From CAVSWT01 sp963782985 (lineage in GTDB: Bacteria; Bacteroidota; Ignavibacteria; Ignavibacteriales; Ignavibacteriaceae), in the NCBI GenBank assembly GCA_963782985.1, contig CAWALU010000001.1, positions 1 to 64,000 on the forward strand: a DNA stretch of 64,000 nucleotides, read 5' to 3'. A program made the translations under genes and the position numbers. Position 1 is the stretch's first letter; each line of letters opens with the position of its first letter. This document shows, one piece after another, positions 44,007 to 52,807 of the stretch. The notes under the pieces are model-generated. The model made no database searches and had not been told where the DNA came from. It was given only the letters and a program-made list of their open reading frames with translations.

Positions 44007-46703
44007 ATGAAATTTATTATTCTAAATATTTTTATTATCGTTATTTTTGCTCAGAATATCTTTGCGCAGGGAAATGTTTATTTGGTCCTTGGTTCTGATA
44101 CGGGCATTTGGGATGGGCTTAACACAAACACCTTTCATAATATTTACGGATTAGAACTTTATTCTGATCCTAATTACAATGCCTTCAAAGTAATGTCGGA
44201 TGATTTTAGAAATCAAATTAAAGATTCATACGGTAATACTTTAAAATTGACATGGTGGATGATGGGGGGAAATACTTACAGATACGGAAAAAATACCAAC
44301 CTGCCTGAAAATAATATTTTACCTCTTTACTTAATGAAAAAATACCACAACGAGAAAATAAAAAAATGGGGCGATGAAGTAAGCTTTCATTATCATACTT
44401 TTAAATGGTATGACTACAATGGAGATGGGAAATATTATTGGAATCAAGCTCAAGATTTTCAAAGTTCAAAAGAAGATTTTGATTATACTTTATCTCAATT
44501 TTTATTGGAAGCAAATGTTTTCCCGGTTTCGTTTAGAAGCGGCTGGCATTATATGGATAATTACTGGCAAAATTATTTAGATGGTATGCTGCCGTTTAGC
44601 ATGCATGATGATTACCCTAATATTCATAATGACACATTAGAACCTCTGGATAATATTTATGATTGGTCCCAATCTTCATCTCAATTTGTTCCTTTCCACC
44701 CTTCGTCTAAAAATTATCAAGTAGAGGGAGATTTAAATGGCTGGAATCTTCGCTCCATTTATATGGCCAGTATGGATTCGTCCTTAATGAATTATATATT
44801 TAATCAAGCAAAGAAAGGGATAGATCAAGTAGTTTGCATTTGGGCGCATTTGCCGGAAGATAATTTTTTAGATAATATTAAAAGAATAGACGACATAGTT
44901 CATAATGCCGCTGCAAATTATGCTGATGTAAAATTCAGATATTGTTCTGCTATTGAAGCCATGCAAAGATGGATGAAAACCTCAGACACCACAAATCCTG
45001 ATCTTAAAATAAGTGAACAGTTAAATGGAAGTGAAGTAAGATTTTTATTACAATCCAACGAAAAGATTTTTCAGAAACAGCCGGTCGTTGTGGTTAAAGA
45101 TATTTATGAACATTATTCAATTGAACCATGTGAAAATATTGGAGAAAATAAATGGATAACTTCAAATATTTTTATGAAAAATAAGTTGGCTAAAGTTGGA
45201 ACCGCAATTACCGATACCGCCGGAAACCTTTCAACTGCGTTTATAAATATTTTACCGGATGATATTTATATAGATGATAATGACGCTAATTATTCTGAAG
45301 CAAAAGGGGATTGGGTTTCTTATTCAAATAGATTTGTATGGGATTTAAATTACAGGCAGTCGCATATTAATAATAATGATTCCGTCGTAACTAATTGGAA
45401 ACTGCCCATTAACCAAAGTGGGAACTATAATATATTTTTTCAATTTCCTTTTAGCGAAAAACAAACAAGCAAAATTAAAATTAGTATAAAATCCGGCGGG
45501 GAAGAAAAAGAAGTTAATTACGAGAATACAAATCCGCAGGGTTGGAATTACATATCAACCGCTTATTTTAATTCAAGCGGCGATAATAACATTCAAATGA
45601 TTGCTTATGGAATAGATCCGAATGGAAATACAATAACTCAAGACGTAATAAAACTTTCAGCTTTAATTAAAGACAAACAATTATTTATTCCCCAAGAAAT
45701 AATTGAATTTGGTTTAACTTCTGAAGAAGATACCGCCGCTTTCAAATTAGTTTTAAAAAATTTAGGGAATGGCGAATTAAAAATTACAAACATAACGGCA
45801 AGGGAGAATGAAATTGTTCTTAATAACTCCTTCCCAAAATTCATTCCCGCTATGCAAAGCGATACTATAGAAATAAGATTTCATTCAAGTACTTCCGGGG
45901 CTTACAACGATTCGGTTTTTATTTATAGCGATGATCCAAACAATTCCATTTATCCAGTTCCATACAAAGCAAATGTAGAACCTTATTTTAATTTAATTGA
46001 TAATGATGATCTATTAAATTATAAAGAATTCGGCGCCTGGAGTTATAGTTCGGCGAAAGGTTTTGGCGGCAGCAGCCGGTACGCGTATCTAAATCAAAAT
46101 CCTCCCGCTTATGCGGTTTATTCCCTTGAACTTAAAAAAAATGGCGTTTATGATATTGAAGCAACTGTGCCCACAACAGTGAATGCAGCGAAGCAAGCTT
46201 TGTATATTTTAAAAATAGATGGCGTTGATGTTGATTCATTTTTTATCGATCAAAACCTCGGAAGTGGAAACTGGAAAATTATTAAGAGATCTTTTATTCC
46301 GGCAAACTTAAACGTAGAACTAAAAGTAATTGACTCAGGAGAAAACACGCCAAATGTTGTGTTGAGAGCCGATGCCGTTAAATTTTCTATAGTAAAGGAG
46401 ATTACCGAATCAGAAAAATTTAAAGAATTAAATAATGCGGTTAGTTTTAAGTTAAATCAAAATTATCCAAATCCATTTAATCCCTCTACACTTATTAGTT
46501 ATTCTATACCTCAAAACGGAAAAGTGTTGTTAGAAGTATTTGATATATTAGGAAGAAAAGTAAAAACTTTAATAGATCAGTATCAGCAAAAAGGAAATCA
46601 TGAAATTATTTTTGACGCCGGATTTCTTTCCAATGGTATTTATTTATATAGAATAATTTTCGGTAGTTACTCAGCTGTCCAAAAAATGATTTTGTTAAAA
46701 TGA
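44007..46703 (+). CDS. Secreted deacetylase-like protein with T9SS-type sorting domain
   Basis: An 898-residue exported protein with a signal peptide ending near FAQNIFAQG. Residues about 25-330 look like a polysaccharide deacetylase-type barrel: WGDEVSFHYHTFKWYDYNGD with paired histidines, FPVSFRSGWHYMDNYW, and MHDDYPN. Then come a golvesin-like beta domain (about 420-560, DDNDANYSEAKGDWVSYSN), an ASH-like domain (about 565-650, VLKNLGNGELKITNI), a second golvesin-like domain, and the C-terminal sorting region with LNQNYPNPFNPSTLISYSIP and VFDILGRKVKTL. The enzyme activity is inferred only from the barrel motifs. The sorting domain means cell-surface attachment or release through the Por secretion system, encoded elsewhere. 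Confidence 0.78.
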   Translation: MKFIILNIFIIVIFAQNIFAQGNVYLVLGSDTGIWDGLNTNTFHNIYGLELYSDPNYNAFKVMSDDFRNQIKDSYGNTLKLTWWMMGGNTYRYGKNTNLPENNILPLYLMKKYHNEKIKKWGDEVSFHYHTFKWYDYNGDGKYYWNQAQDFQSSKEDFDYTLSQFLLEANVFPVSFRSGWHYMDNYWQNYLDGMLPFSMHDDYPNIHNDTLEPLDNIYDWSQSSSQFVPFHPSSKNYQVEGDLNGWNLRSIYMASMDSSLMNYIFNQAKKGIDQVVCIWAHLPEDNFLDNIKRIDDIVHNAAANYADVKFRYCSAIEAMQRWMKTSDTTNPDLKISEQLNGSEVRFLLQSNEKIFQKQPVVVVKDIYEHYSIEPCENIGENKWITSNIFMKNKLAKVGTAITDTAGNLSTAFINILPDDIYIDDNDANYSEAKGDWVSYSNRFVWDLNYRQSHINNNDSVVTNWKLPINQSGNYNIFFQFPFSEKQTSKIKISIKSGGEEKEVNYENTNPQGWNYISTAYFNSSGDNNIQMIAYGIDPNGNTITQDVIKLSALIKDKQLFIPQEIIEFGLTSEEDTAAFKLVLKNLGNGELKITNITARENEIVLNNSFPKFIPAMQSDTIEIRFHSSTSGAYNDSVFIYSDDPNNSIYPVPYKANVEPYFNLIDNDDLLNYKEFGAWSYSSAKGFGGSSRYAYLNQNPPAYAVYSLELKKNGVYDIEATVPTTVNAAKQALYILKIDGVDVDSFFIDQNLGSGNWKIIKRSFIPANLNVELKVIDSGENTPNVVLRADAVKFSIVKEITESEKFKELNNAVSFKLNQNYPNPFNPSTLISYSIPQNGKVLLEVFDILGRKVKTLIDQYQQKGNHEIIFDAGFLSNGIYLYRIIFGSYSAVQKMILLK

Positions 46704-46773
46704 TGAGCTAAAGTATTATGCTAAATCTAAATAAATAAAACTCTTTAAATTATAATTACAAAAAAAATTATCT

Positions 46774-48198
46774 ATGCTTATCTATAACACTCTCACAAAA
46801 AAGAAAGAAGAATTTAAACCTATAAATCCGCCTGACGTAAAAATGTACGTTTGCGGACCAACCGTTTATGATTATTTCCATATCGGCAATGCGCGCACTT
46901 TTGTTATGGCTGATATAATTAGAAAATACCTTGAGTACAAAGGCTATAATGTTACTTATGCAATGAATTTGACTGACGTTGACGATAAGATTATTAAAAA
47001 ATCAATTACAGAAAAAATAGATTCAAAGGAAGTTGCGGGAAAATATGTTGATGCTTTTTTAGAAGATATAGAAAAATTAAAAATTAAAAGAGCGACAATT
47101 TATCCCAAAGCAACCGAACACATGGGCGATATAATTGCAATGATTAATAAGTTAGTTGAAAATGGCTCGGCTTATAATGTTGATGGAAATGTATTTTATG
47201 ATGTTACTAATTTTAATGGATATGGAAAACTAAGCGGTAAAAAAATTGATGATTTAGAATCCGGCGCAAGAATAGAAATAAACGAAGAGAAAAAAAATCC
47301 ATTAGATTTTTCATTGTGGAAAAAAGCAAAAGAAGGCGAACCGTATTGGGAAAGCCCTTGGGGGAATGGTCGCCCCGGCTGGCATATTGAATGCTCTGCC
47401 ATGAGCTGCAAACATTTGGGCGACACGTTTGATATACACGGCGGCGGCAATGATTTAATTTTTCCTCATCATGAAAATGAAATTGCTCAAAGCGAGGCGG
47501 CAAATAAAAAGAGGTTTGTTAATTATTGGATTCACTTCGGCTTCTTAAATATTAATGATGAAAAAATGTCTAAATCTCTCGGCAACTTTTCAACCGCGAG
47601 AGATGTGCTAAAAAGCTTTTCAGCCGAAGCAATAAGAATGTTATTTGCTCAATCTCATTACGGCGGACCTTTAAATTTTACGGATGAGTTGCTTGCCTCT
47701 GCAAGTAAGGGGTTGGAGAAATTGAATAACTTAGTGGAGAAAATTAATAGCCATAACACCCCGCAAACGGGGCAGGCAAATGAAGACGGAGAAGATCCCA
47801 ATTTTGATTTTAAAAAATATAAGGATGCTTTTGAGTCGGCGATGGATGATGATTTTAACTCTCCGCAAGCCGTGGCTGTAATTTTTGATTTCATTCGAGA
47901 AGTAAACAAAGCTATTGCGGAAAATGAAAATTTAAGTTCTGAATTTTATGAAAATGTAAAAAACCTTTTATCCAAAACCGCAGAGGGAGTTTTAGGAATC
48001 GTTGATCTATCAAAACAAAGCCAAAAGTCAAATCATTCGTTAGAAAATGAATTAATAGAATTATTGATTCAATTGCGAATTGACGCTAAGAAAGAAAAAA
48101 ATTATGCGCTGTCGGATAAAATTAGAAATGAATTAAATAATCTTGGAATTTCACTTCAAGATTCAAAAGATAAAACGACTTTTAAATATTTAAAGTAA
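46774..48198 (+). CDS. cysS: Cysteine--tRNA ligase
   Basis: A 474-residue class I aminoacyl-tRNA synthetase charging tRNA-Cys. MYVCGPTVYDYFHIGNARTF carries the first zinc cysteine and the HIGH-type HIGN; GRPGWHIECSAMSCKHLGDT and DIHGGGNDLIFPHHENEIAQ carry the remaining zinc ligands; EKMSKSLGNF is the KMSKS loop. The DALR-like C-terminal part ends RIDAKKEKNYALSDKIRNEL. Full length. Followed after three bases by a small gene of unknown function and a YgjP-like gene, probably one transcript. Confidence 0.97.
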   Translation: MLIYNTLTKKKEEFKPINPPDVKMYVCGPTVYDYFHIGNARTFVMADIIRKYLEYKGYNVTYAMNLTDVDDKIIKKSITEKIDSKEVAGKYVDAFLEDIEKLKIKRATIYPKATEHMGDIIAMINKLVENGSAYNVDGNVFYDVTNFNGYGKLSGKKIDDLESGARIEINEEKKNPLDFSLWKKAKEGEPYWESPWGNGRPGWHIECSAMSCKHLGDTFDIHGGGNDLIFPHHENEIAQSEAANKKRFVNYWIHFGFLNINDEKMSKSLGNFSTARDVLKSFSAEAIRMLFAQSHYGGPLNFTDELLASASKGLEKLNNLVEKINSHNTPQTGQANEDGEDPNFDFKKYKDAFESAMDDDFNSPQAVAVIFDFIREVNKAIAENENLSSEFYENVKNLLSKTAEGVLGIVDLSKQSQKSNHSLENELIELLIQLRIDAKKEKNYALSDKIRNELNNLGISLQDSKDKTTFKYLK

Positions 48199-48201
48199 CT
48201 T

Positions 48202-48399
48202 ATGGAAAAAACAATCAAAATATTTAAAAGTTTTGAAGAAGCGGATAAAGCCGAAATTGTATACTGGCAAAATGCTACCCTGGAAGAAAGAATAAATTCG
48301 CTTTTGTTCACTCAGGAAATGATGCGTCAATTTTTTTATCGCGAGGCAAAAGGGATTGAAAAAGTTGTAACCAAAAGAAATCTTTATGACGATGAATAG
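48202..48399 (+). CDS. Small conserved-looking protein, function unknown
   Basis: A 65-residue acidic-basic mixed protein (MEKTIKIFKSFEEADKAEIV at the start) that I do not recognise. The FKSFEEADKAEIVYWQNATL pattern resembles small helical proteins that stand before other genes in this phylum, but I cannot name a family. It starts three bases after cysS and overlaps the next gene by 14 bases, so it is very likely translated. Confidence 0.65.
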   Translation: MEKTIKIFKSFEEADKAEIVYWQNATLEERINSLLFTQEMMRQFFYREAKGIEKVVTKRNLYDDE

Positions 48400-49063
48400 G
48401 GTTAGCTATGCAAAACTTTTGGTTAATGACTCTGTCCTTCCTTATCAAATTCGTTTCAGCAGAAAAGCAAAATATTTACAACTCAGAATTAATTCGAACA
48501 GTTTGGAATTGATTATTCCAAACCGCTATTCAATTCATGACGGCGAGAAATTTTTAAATTCTAAAATTGATTGGATAAAAAAATATTCCGCAAAAATTAA
48601 AAGCGAAGAAAATAAATATTGTTTTTTTGGCGAAGAAATAAAAATCCAGCAAAGCTATGACCTATTTATTAAAAGACCTTTAATTCGATTTGAAAATAAT
48701 ATTCTTACAGTTAGACTCCCGAAAGATTCAAATTACAAAAGCGATGAAATTTATTTTACATTCTTAAAAAAACGAGCGAAAGAATATTTGCCTGAAAGAA
48801 TCGATCTTCTTTCAAAAAAAATTGGAATTGTATTTAATAAAATCGGAATAAGAGGACAGAAAACACGCTGGGGGAGCTGCTCATCTAAGGGTAAGTTATC
48901 ATTTAATTTTAAGCTGATGAAATTTAGAAGCGAAGTTATTGATTATGTAATTATACATGAACTCTGTCATTTAAAAGAAATGAATCATTCAAAAAAGTTT
49001 TGGAACTTGGTTGAAAAATTTTGTCCCGACTATAAACGATTAAGAAAAGAATTAAAAAGTTAA
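48386..49063 (+). CDS. YgjP-like (DUF45) metallopeptidase
   Basis: A 225-residue zinc metallopeptidase-like protein of the YgjP/DUF45 family. The zinc motif is HELCHLKEMNHSKKFWNLVE (HELxH plus a downstream histidine); the preceding GIRGQKTRWGSCSSKGKLSF with NFKLMKF is the family signature. Start ATG 48386 overlaps the small gene by 14 bases; ATG 48392 is an alternative. Function of the family is unknown; a protease role is assumed from the motif. It ends within four bases of the convergent GlcD-like gene. Confidence 0.9.
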   Translation: MTMNRVSYAKLLVNDSVLPYQIRFSRKAKYLQLRINSNSLELIIPNRYSIHDGEKFLNSKIDWIKKYSAKIKSEENKYCFFGEEIKIQQSYDLFIKRPLIRFENNILTVRLPKDSNYKSDEIYFTFLKKRAKEYLPERIDLLSKKIGIVFNKIGIRGQKTRWGSCSSKGKLSFNFKLMKFRSEVIDYVIIHELCHLKEMNHSKKFWNLVEKFCPDYKRLRKELKS

Positions 49064-50541
49064 ATTAGATTTTCATCAAAAATATTTCCTCTTCCCAAAA
49101 TCCAATTTGGGTCAAGCGTTTTTTTTACCGCAGCCATTTTATTAATATTTTCCATTCCATACATATCAATTAAATAATCGCGTTTAATTTTTCCAATTCC
49201 ATGCTCGGCGGAAACTGTGCCGCCAAGCTCTACGGCCTTAATACAAATTTGTCTGTAAACTTCTTTACCTTTATTAAATTCATTTTCATTTTTAGGCAGC
49301 ATATTCAAATGAACATGCGAGTTGCCGGCGTGTCCGAATACAATAAAATCAATATTATTTTTCTTAACTATGGTTTTAGCAAAATTATAAAACTCAAAAA
49401 AATTTTCATTCGTCACCGCTGCATCGGTGCCCAGCTTTCTAAAATTATTTTTAGAAATATATTCATTCACTTTTGAACCGAGGGAGTGTCTAAATTCTTC
49501 AATCTTTTTTTTGTCTGCTTCAGAAAAAGCAAACCAAACAGACTCTTCGTCGCCTTTATACTTTAAAATTAATTCCGTCCATTCTTCAAGCAGTAAATCT
49601 TCATTTTCATTTGAAACTTCCTGCTCAAACCAAACCGCGGATTTTGAAGCGCTTGGAATCTTAGCGTTGTCCTCAGATAAAAATCTTAAAGCATTTTCAT
49701 CTAAAAATTCTAAAGCAAGAGCGTCAACAACATTTGGAATATTTTTATTTCTTGACATCAATGATAAGTAGCGGGCTTTACCAATGAAGTTTAAAGCGTT
49801 TAGCTCGTCATCAAAAAAAACAACGCAGGAAATTATTTTTTCGGGAAGCGTTACAAGTTGAAGTTTAGCTTTAGTGATTACGCCCAATGTTCCTTCCGAG
49901 CCAATAAACAAATCGATAGCATCCATGTTTTCTGCAGCAAAGTAGCCGGAAGTATTTTTTGTTTCTGGCATTTTGTAATCGGGAATTATTAATTTATAAT
50001 TATTTCCGTTTTGAGTTTTTAAGTTTAATGAATAATCTTCGGCAATATTTTCCCCGCGGATTAATTTTAAATTTTCTCCCGAAGCAAGTATAACTTCTAA
50101 CTCCAAAACAAAATTTCTTGTAGCGCCGTATTTAAAAGTTTTCTCCCCGCTGGCATTTGTGGAAATTGTAGCGCCGATAAAACAATTTCTTTCCGTTGGA
50201 TCGGGAGGATAAAGTAAACCTTTATTTTTTACTTCTGTCTGAAATGTTGAAAGAATAACTCCGGGTTCAACAATCGCATACATTTCATCCAAATTTATTT
50301 CAATAATTTTGTTCAGCTTTTCAGTTGAAATAACAACGCCGCCTTGCGGAACTCTGCCGCCCGTAAGTCCGGTGCCGTTGCCTGAAATAGTAACCGGAGT
50401 TTTATTTTTATTCGCATTAATTAGTATTTCAGAAATATCATCTGCGGATTCCGGAAGATAAACCGCATCGCAAAAGCCTTTAACATTTGCGGCGTCTGTT
50501 AAATAATTTTGAATTTCATCCTGTGAAGTTTTTTTAATCAT
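49060..50541 (-). CDS. GlcD-type FAD-linked oxidoreductase
   Basis: A 493-residue FAD enzyme of the D-lactate/glycolate/2-hydroxyacid dehydrogenase family. The PCMH FAD-binding domain shows TPVTISGNGTGLTGGRVPQG and YPPDPTERNCFIGATISTNA with SGEKTFKYGATR, and LFIGSEGTLGVITKAKLQLV. The C-terminal FAD-oxidase domain has FIVFGHAGNSHVHLNMLPKN and GTVSAEHGIGKIKRDYLIDM. No Fe-S domain is fused, so electrons go to a separate acceptor. It overlaps the end of the YgjP-like gene by four bases, convergently, and is 8 bases from the GT2-like gene upstream in the same direction. Confidence 0.9.
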   Translation of the reverse strand: MIKKTSQDEIQNYLTDAANVKGFCDAVYLPESADDISEILINANKNKTPVTISGNGTGLTGGRVPQGGVVISTEKLNKIIEINLDEMYAIVEPGVILSTFQTEVKNKGLLYPPDPTERNCFIGATISTNASGEKTFKYGATRNFVLELEVILASGENLKLIRGENIAEDYSLNLKTQNGNNYKLIIPDYKMPETKNTSGYFAAENMDAIDLFIGSEGTLGVITKAKLQLVTLPEKIISCVVFFDDELNALNFIGKARYLSLMSRNKNIPNVVDALALEFLDENALRFLSEDNAKIPSASKSAVWFEQEVSNENEDLLLEEWTELILKYKGDEESVWFAFSEADKKKIEEFRHSLGSKVNEYISKNNFRKLGTDAAVTNENFFEFYNFAKTIVKKNNIDFIVFGHAGNSHVHLNMLPKNENEFNKGKEVYRQICIKAVELGGTVSAEHGIGKIKRDYLIDMYGMENINKMAAVKKTLDPNWILGRGNIFDENLI

Positions 50542-50549
50542 TTTAAATC

Positions 50550-51851
50550 TTAAGCGATTATTCTAAGTACGTTTAAATATTTTTTTTGAATTTCTAAATC
50601 GGGCAATTCGCTTTTATTTTTTCGGTAAATATTTTTTTGATTAAAATTAGTAAACATTTCATCTAAAGCATCAAACATATTAATTAATGGGAAACCATTG
50701 TCTCTTAAAAAGTGAATCAACTTTAAAGTCATGAATCCATCAAACCAAACTAACTTTTGTTTTTTTAATTGCTCAAGCGAAGTTGAATTAGTCATAATGT
50801 TTTCAGCTCTCTTATTAAAGTTTTGAGAGATTAAAAAATCATGCAAGCTTTTATTTATTTTTTTTGATTCGCTAAGATAATAATCTGAGGAATGTGTTTC
50901 CGATGAATGAAATATTTCTAACCATTCTTTTAAAACTTTAAAACTTTTTGGATTGTAAAGCAGATATTCATTTTGCGCCTTAGACAAAAAGCGATTTACG
51001 CGCTGTCCCGTTCCAAAAGGGACGCGCAACGATTCTCTGGAAGAAGGATAAACTGTCGTAGTATTTATTTTAGTTATAGAAAAATTCTTCGCAAGTTTTT
51101 CAAGAAAATAAAAATCTTCAGCGGCTTTTTTCTTATTCATCCCTTCCACTTTTATGTAGCTTTCAAAATCACAAATCATTGTTGAGCCTATAGCGTGAAA
51201 GGCATAATGTGAATTTGCAAATTTTAAACCGAGAACATAATATCTTAAAAATATTTCGTAGCAAATTATTGCTTTGGAGTTTTCATCTTCCCCTGAAATA
51301 TTGTGAGAAAAATTTACAACGGCGGCGGATAACTTTTTATTATTAAAACTCTCGACTATTTCAGTAATATAATTTCGCTTAACTGTGCAATCAGCATCCA
51401 GACAAGTAATTATTTTTTTTTGCGAATTTGAATAATTAAAAATCCGTAATGCATAATCCATCCCAATTTTACGAGCTAAACCAACCCCGGCAGTTTTATT
51501 AGGCAATCCATTTCCTGAAGAAGCGGCATCCATAATTCCAATTTGCAAGCCGCTGTCATTTGTAGTGTCAATTTTATTCTTCAGATAAGAAATGGTTTTA
51601 GAGTTATCAATTTTTATTTCCGATGAAGAGTTTGCTGAATTATTTACAACAAAAATTATTAAAGTGTTTTTTAAATATTCAGAATTATTTTGTGAAAGAG
51701 AACTTAATAATTTCTGAATATAACCAAACTCGCTGATAGCTGGGACAACTATTACGTGCGTAATATTTTTGTTTTCATTCCACTCAAGCCGCCACTCAGA
51801 AAGCGAATATTTGTCTAAATATTTTTTTACGGCTTCCGGTAATTCAATCAT
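50550..51851 (-). CDS. Glycosyltransferase family 2-like protein
   Basis: A 433-residue protein with a GT-A fold N-terminal half: ITHVIVVPAISEFGYIQKLL, IFVVNNSANSS, GVGLARKIGMDYALRIFN, and a DXD-type ITCLDADCTVKRNYI. The later MNKKKAAEDFYFLEKLAKNF holds the usual acidic acceptor-site residues. The C-terminal 150 residues are helical and not assigned. It has no membrane helix. It lies between miaA and the GlcD-like gene and overlaps miaA by ATGA, which is an odd place for a sugar transferase; the acceptor cannot be inferred. Confidence 0.78.
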   Translation of the reverse strand: MIELPEAVKKYLDKYSLSEWRLEWNENKNITHVIVVPAISEFGYIQKLLSSLSQNNSEYLKNTLIIFVVNNSANSSSEIKIDNSKTISYLKNKIDTTNDSGLQIGIMDAASSGNGLPNKTAGVGLARKIGMDYALRIFNYSNSQKKIITCLDADCTVKRNYITEIVESFNNKKLSAAVVNFSHNISGEDENSKAIICYEIFLRYYVLGLKFANSHYAFHAIGSTMICDFESYIKVEGMNKKKAAEDFYFLEKLAKNFSITKINTTTVYPSSRESLRVPFGTGQRVNRFLSKAQNEYLLYNPKSFKVLKEWLEIFHSSETHSSDYYLSESKKINKSLHDFLISQNFNKRAENIMTNSTSLEQLKKQKLVWFDGFMTLKLIHFLRDNGFPLINMFDALDEMFTNFNQKNIYRKNKSELPDLEIQKKYLNVLRIIA

Positions 51852-52780
51852 TTTAAATTAAAATGTTTTTGGATCAAATTTTTAGCTGACACATAATCTG
51901 CGCCGTCAATCCAATTAATATTGACGCCTTCCTTTTCCATTTTTCTAAACCAGGTCATTTGCCTCTTTGCAAAATTATGAATTGCGCTATTTAATTTTTG
52001 AAACATATCATTATAATTTAATTCGTTGTTCAAGTGCATTGCAATAAATTTATATTCCAATCCGAACAACTTTAAACGTTCAAAAGTAATTCCATCCTCT
52101 AATAAACTTTCAACTTCCTCAATCATTCCCTCTTGCAATCTTTTTTTTAAGCGAAGAGTTATTTTATTTTTTATTTCAGCGCGGTCTAATTTAATTCCAA
52201 TAGTAAGCGAATTAATGAGGTTAGCTTTTAAAGTTTTTTTTAGATTTGATTTTTCAATAAGAATAGCTTTTATAATTCTATCTCTTTCCAATAAATCGGT
52301 AGTGTTATGAATGTTCTGAGTTAGGCTTAGTAGAATATTTTTTAATTCAATTAAATTATAGCTATCATAATCGAAATAATCATCAAGTTCCATCTCTTTC
52401 AATTCATAATTTTTTAGAATTGAATGAATGTATAATCCTGTTCCTCCCACTAAAAAAGAAATCTTCCCGCTTGTTTTAATTTTTGAGAACGCTTCGTTAA
52501 AATCTTTAATGAAAGAAAATAAATTATACTCTTCTTTAGGTTCGATGATATCAATTAAATGATGTTCAATAAATTTTCCGTCAACAAAATAATCTTGAAT
52601 ATCTTTGCCGGTTCCGATATTCATTTTTTTATAAACTTGACGTGAATCTGCAGAAATTATTTCACCGTTAAAATGATTTGCAAGTCTTGCGGCTAATTTA
52701 GTTTTGCCTGTTGCGGTGGGTCCCAGAATTGTAATCAGATTGTAATTCAGATTTTTCTTTTCTTCGGAATGAAATTTCAA
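51848..52780 (-). CDS. miaA: tRNA dimethylallyltransferase
   Basis: A 310-residue enzyme that adds a dimethylallyl group to A37 of tRNAs reading UNN codons. Blocks: TILGPTATGKTKLAARLANH (P-loop), GEIISADSRQVYKKMNIGTG, HLIDIIEPKEEYNLFSFIKD, FLVGGTGLYIHSIL and FAKRQMTWFRKME. All key residues are present and length is normal. Overlaps the GT2-like gene by ATGA. Upstream, 27 bases separate it from the sensor kinase gene, so the three may be transcribed together. Confidence 0.96.
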   Translation of the reverse strand: MKFHSEEKKNLNYNLITILGPTATGKTKLAARLANHFNGEIISADSRQVYKKMNIGTGKDIQDYFVDGKFIEHHLIDIIEPKEEYNLFSFIKDFNEAFSKIKTSGKISFLVGGTGLYIHSILKNYELKEMELDDYFDYDSYNLIELKNILLSLTQNIHNTTDLLERDRIIKAILIEKSNLKKTLKANLINSLTIGIKLDRAEIKNKITLRLKKRLQEGMIEEVESLLEDGITFERLKLFGLEYKFIAMHLNNELNYNDMFQKLNSAIHNFAKRQMTWFRKMEKEGVNINWIDGADYVSAKNLIQKHFNLK

Positions 52781-52807
52781 TGGATTTATAAATATGTAAA
52801 TAAATTT

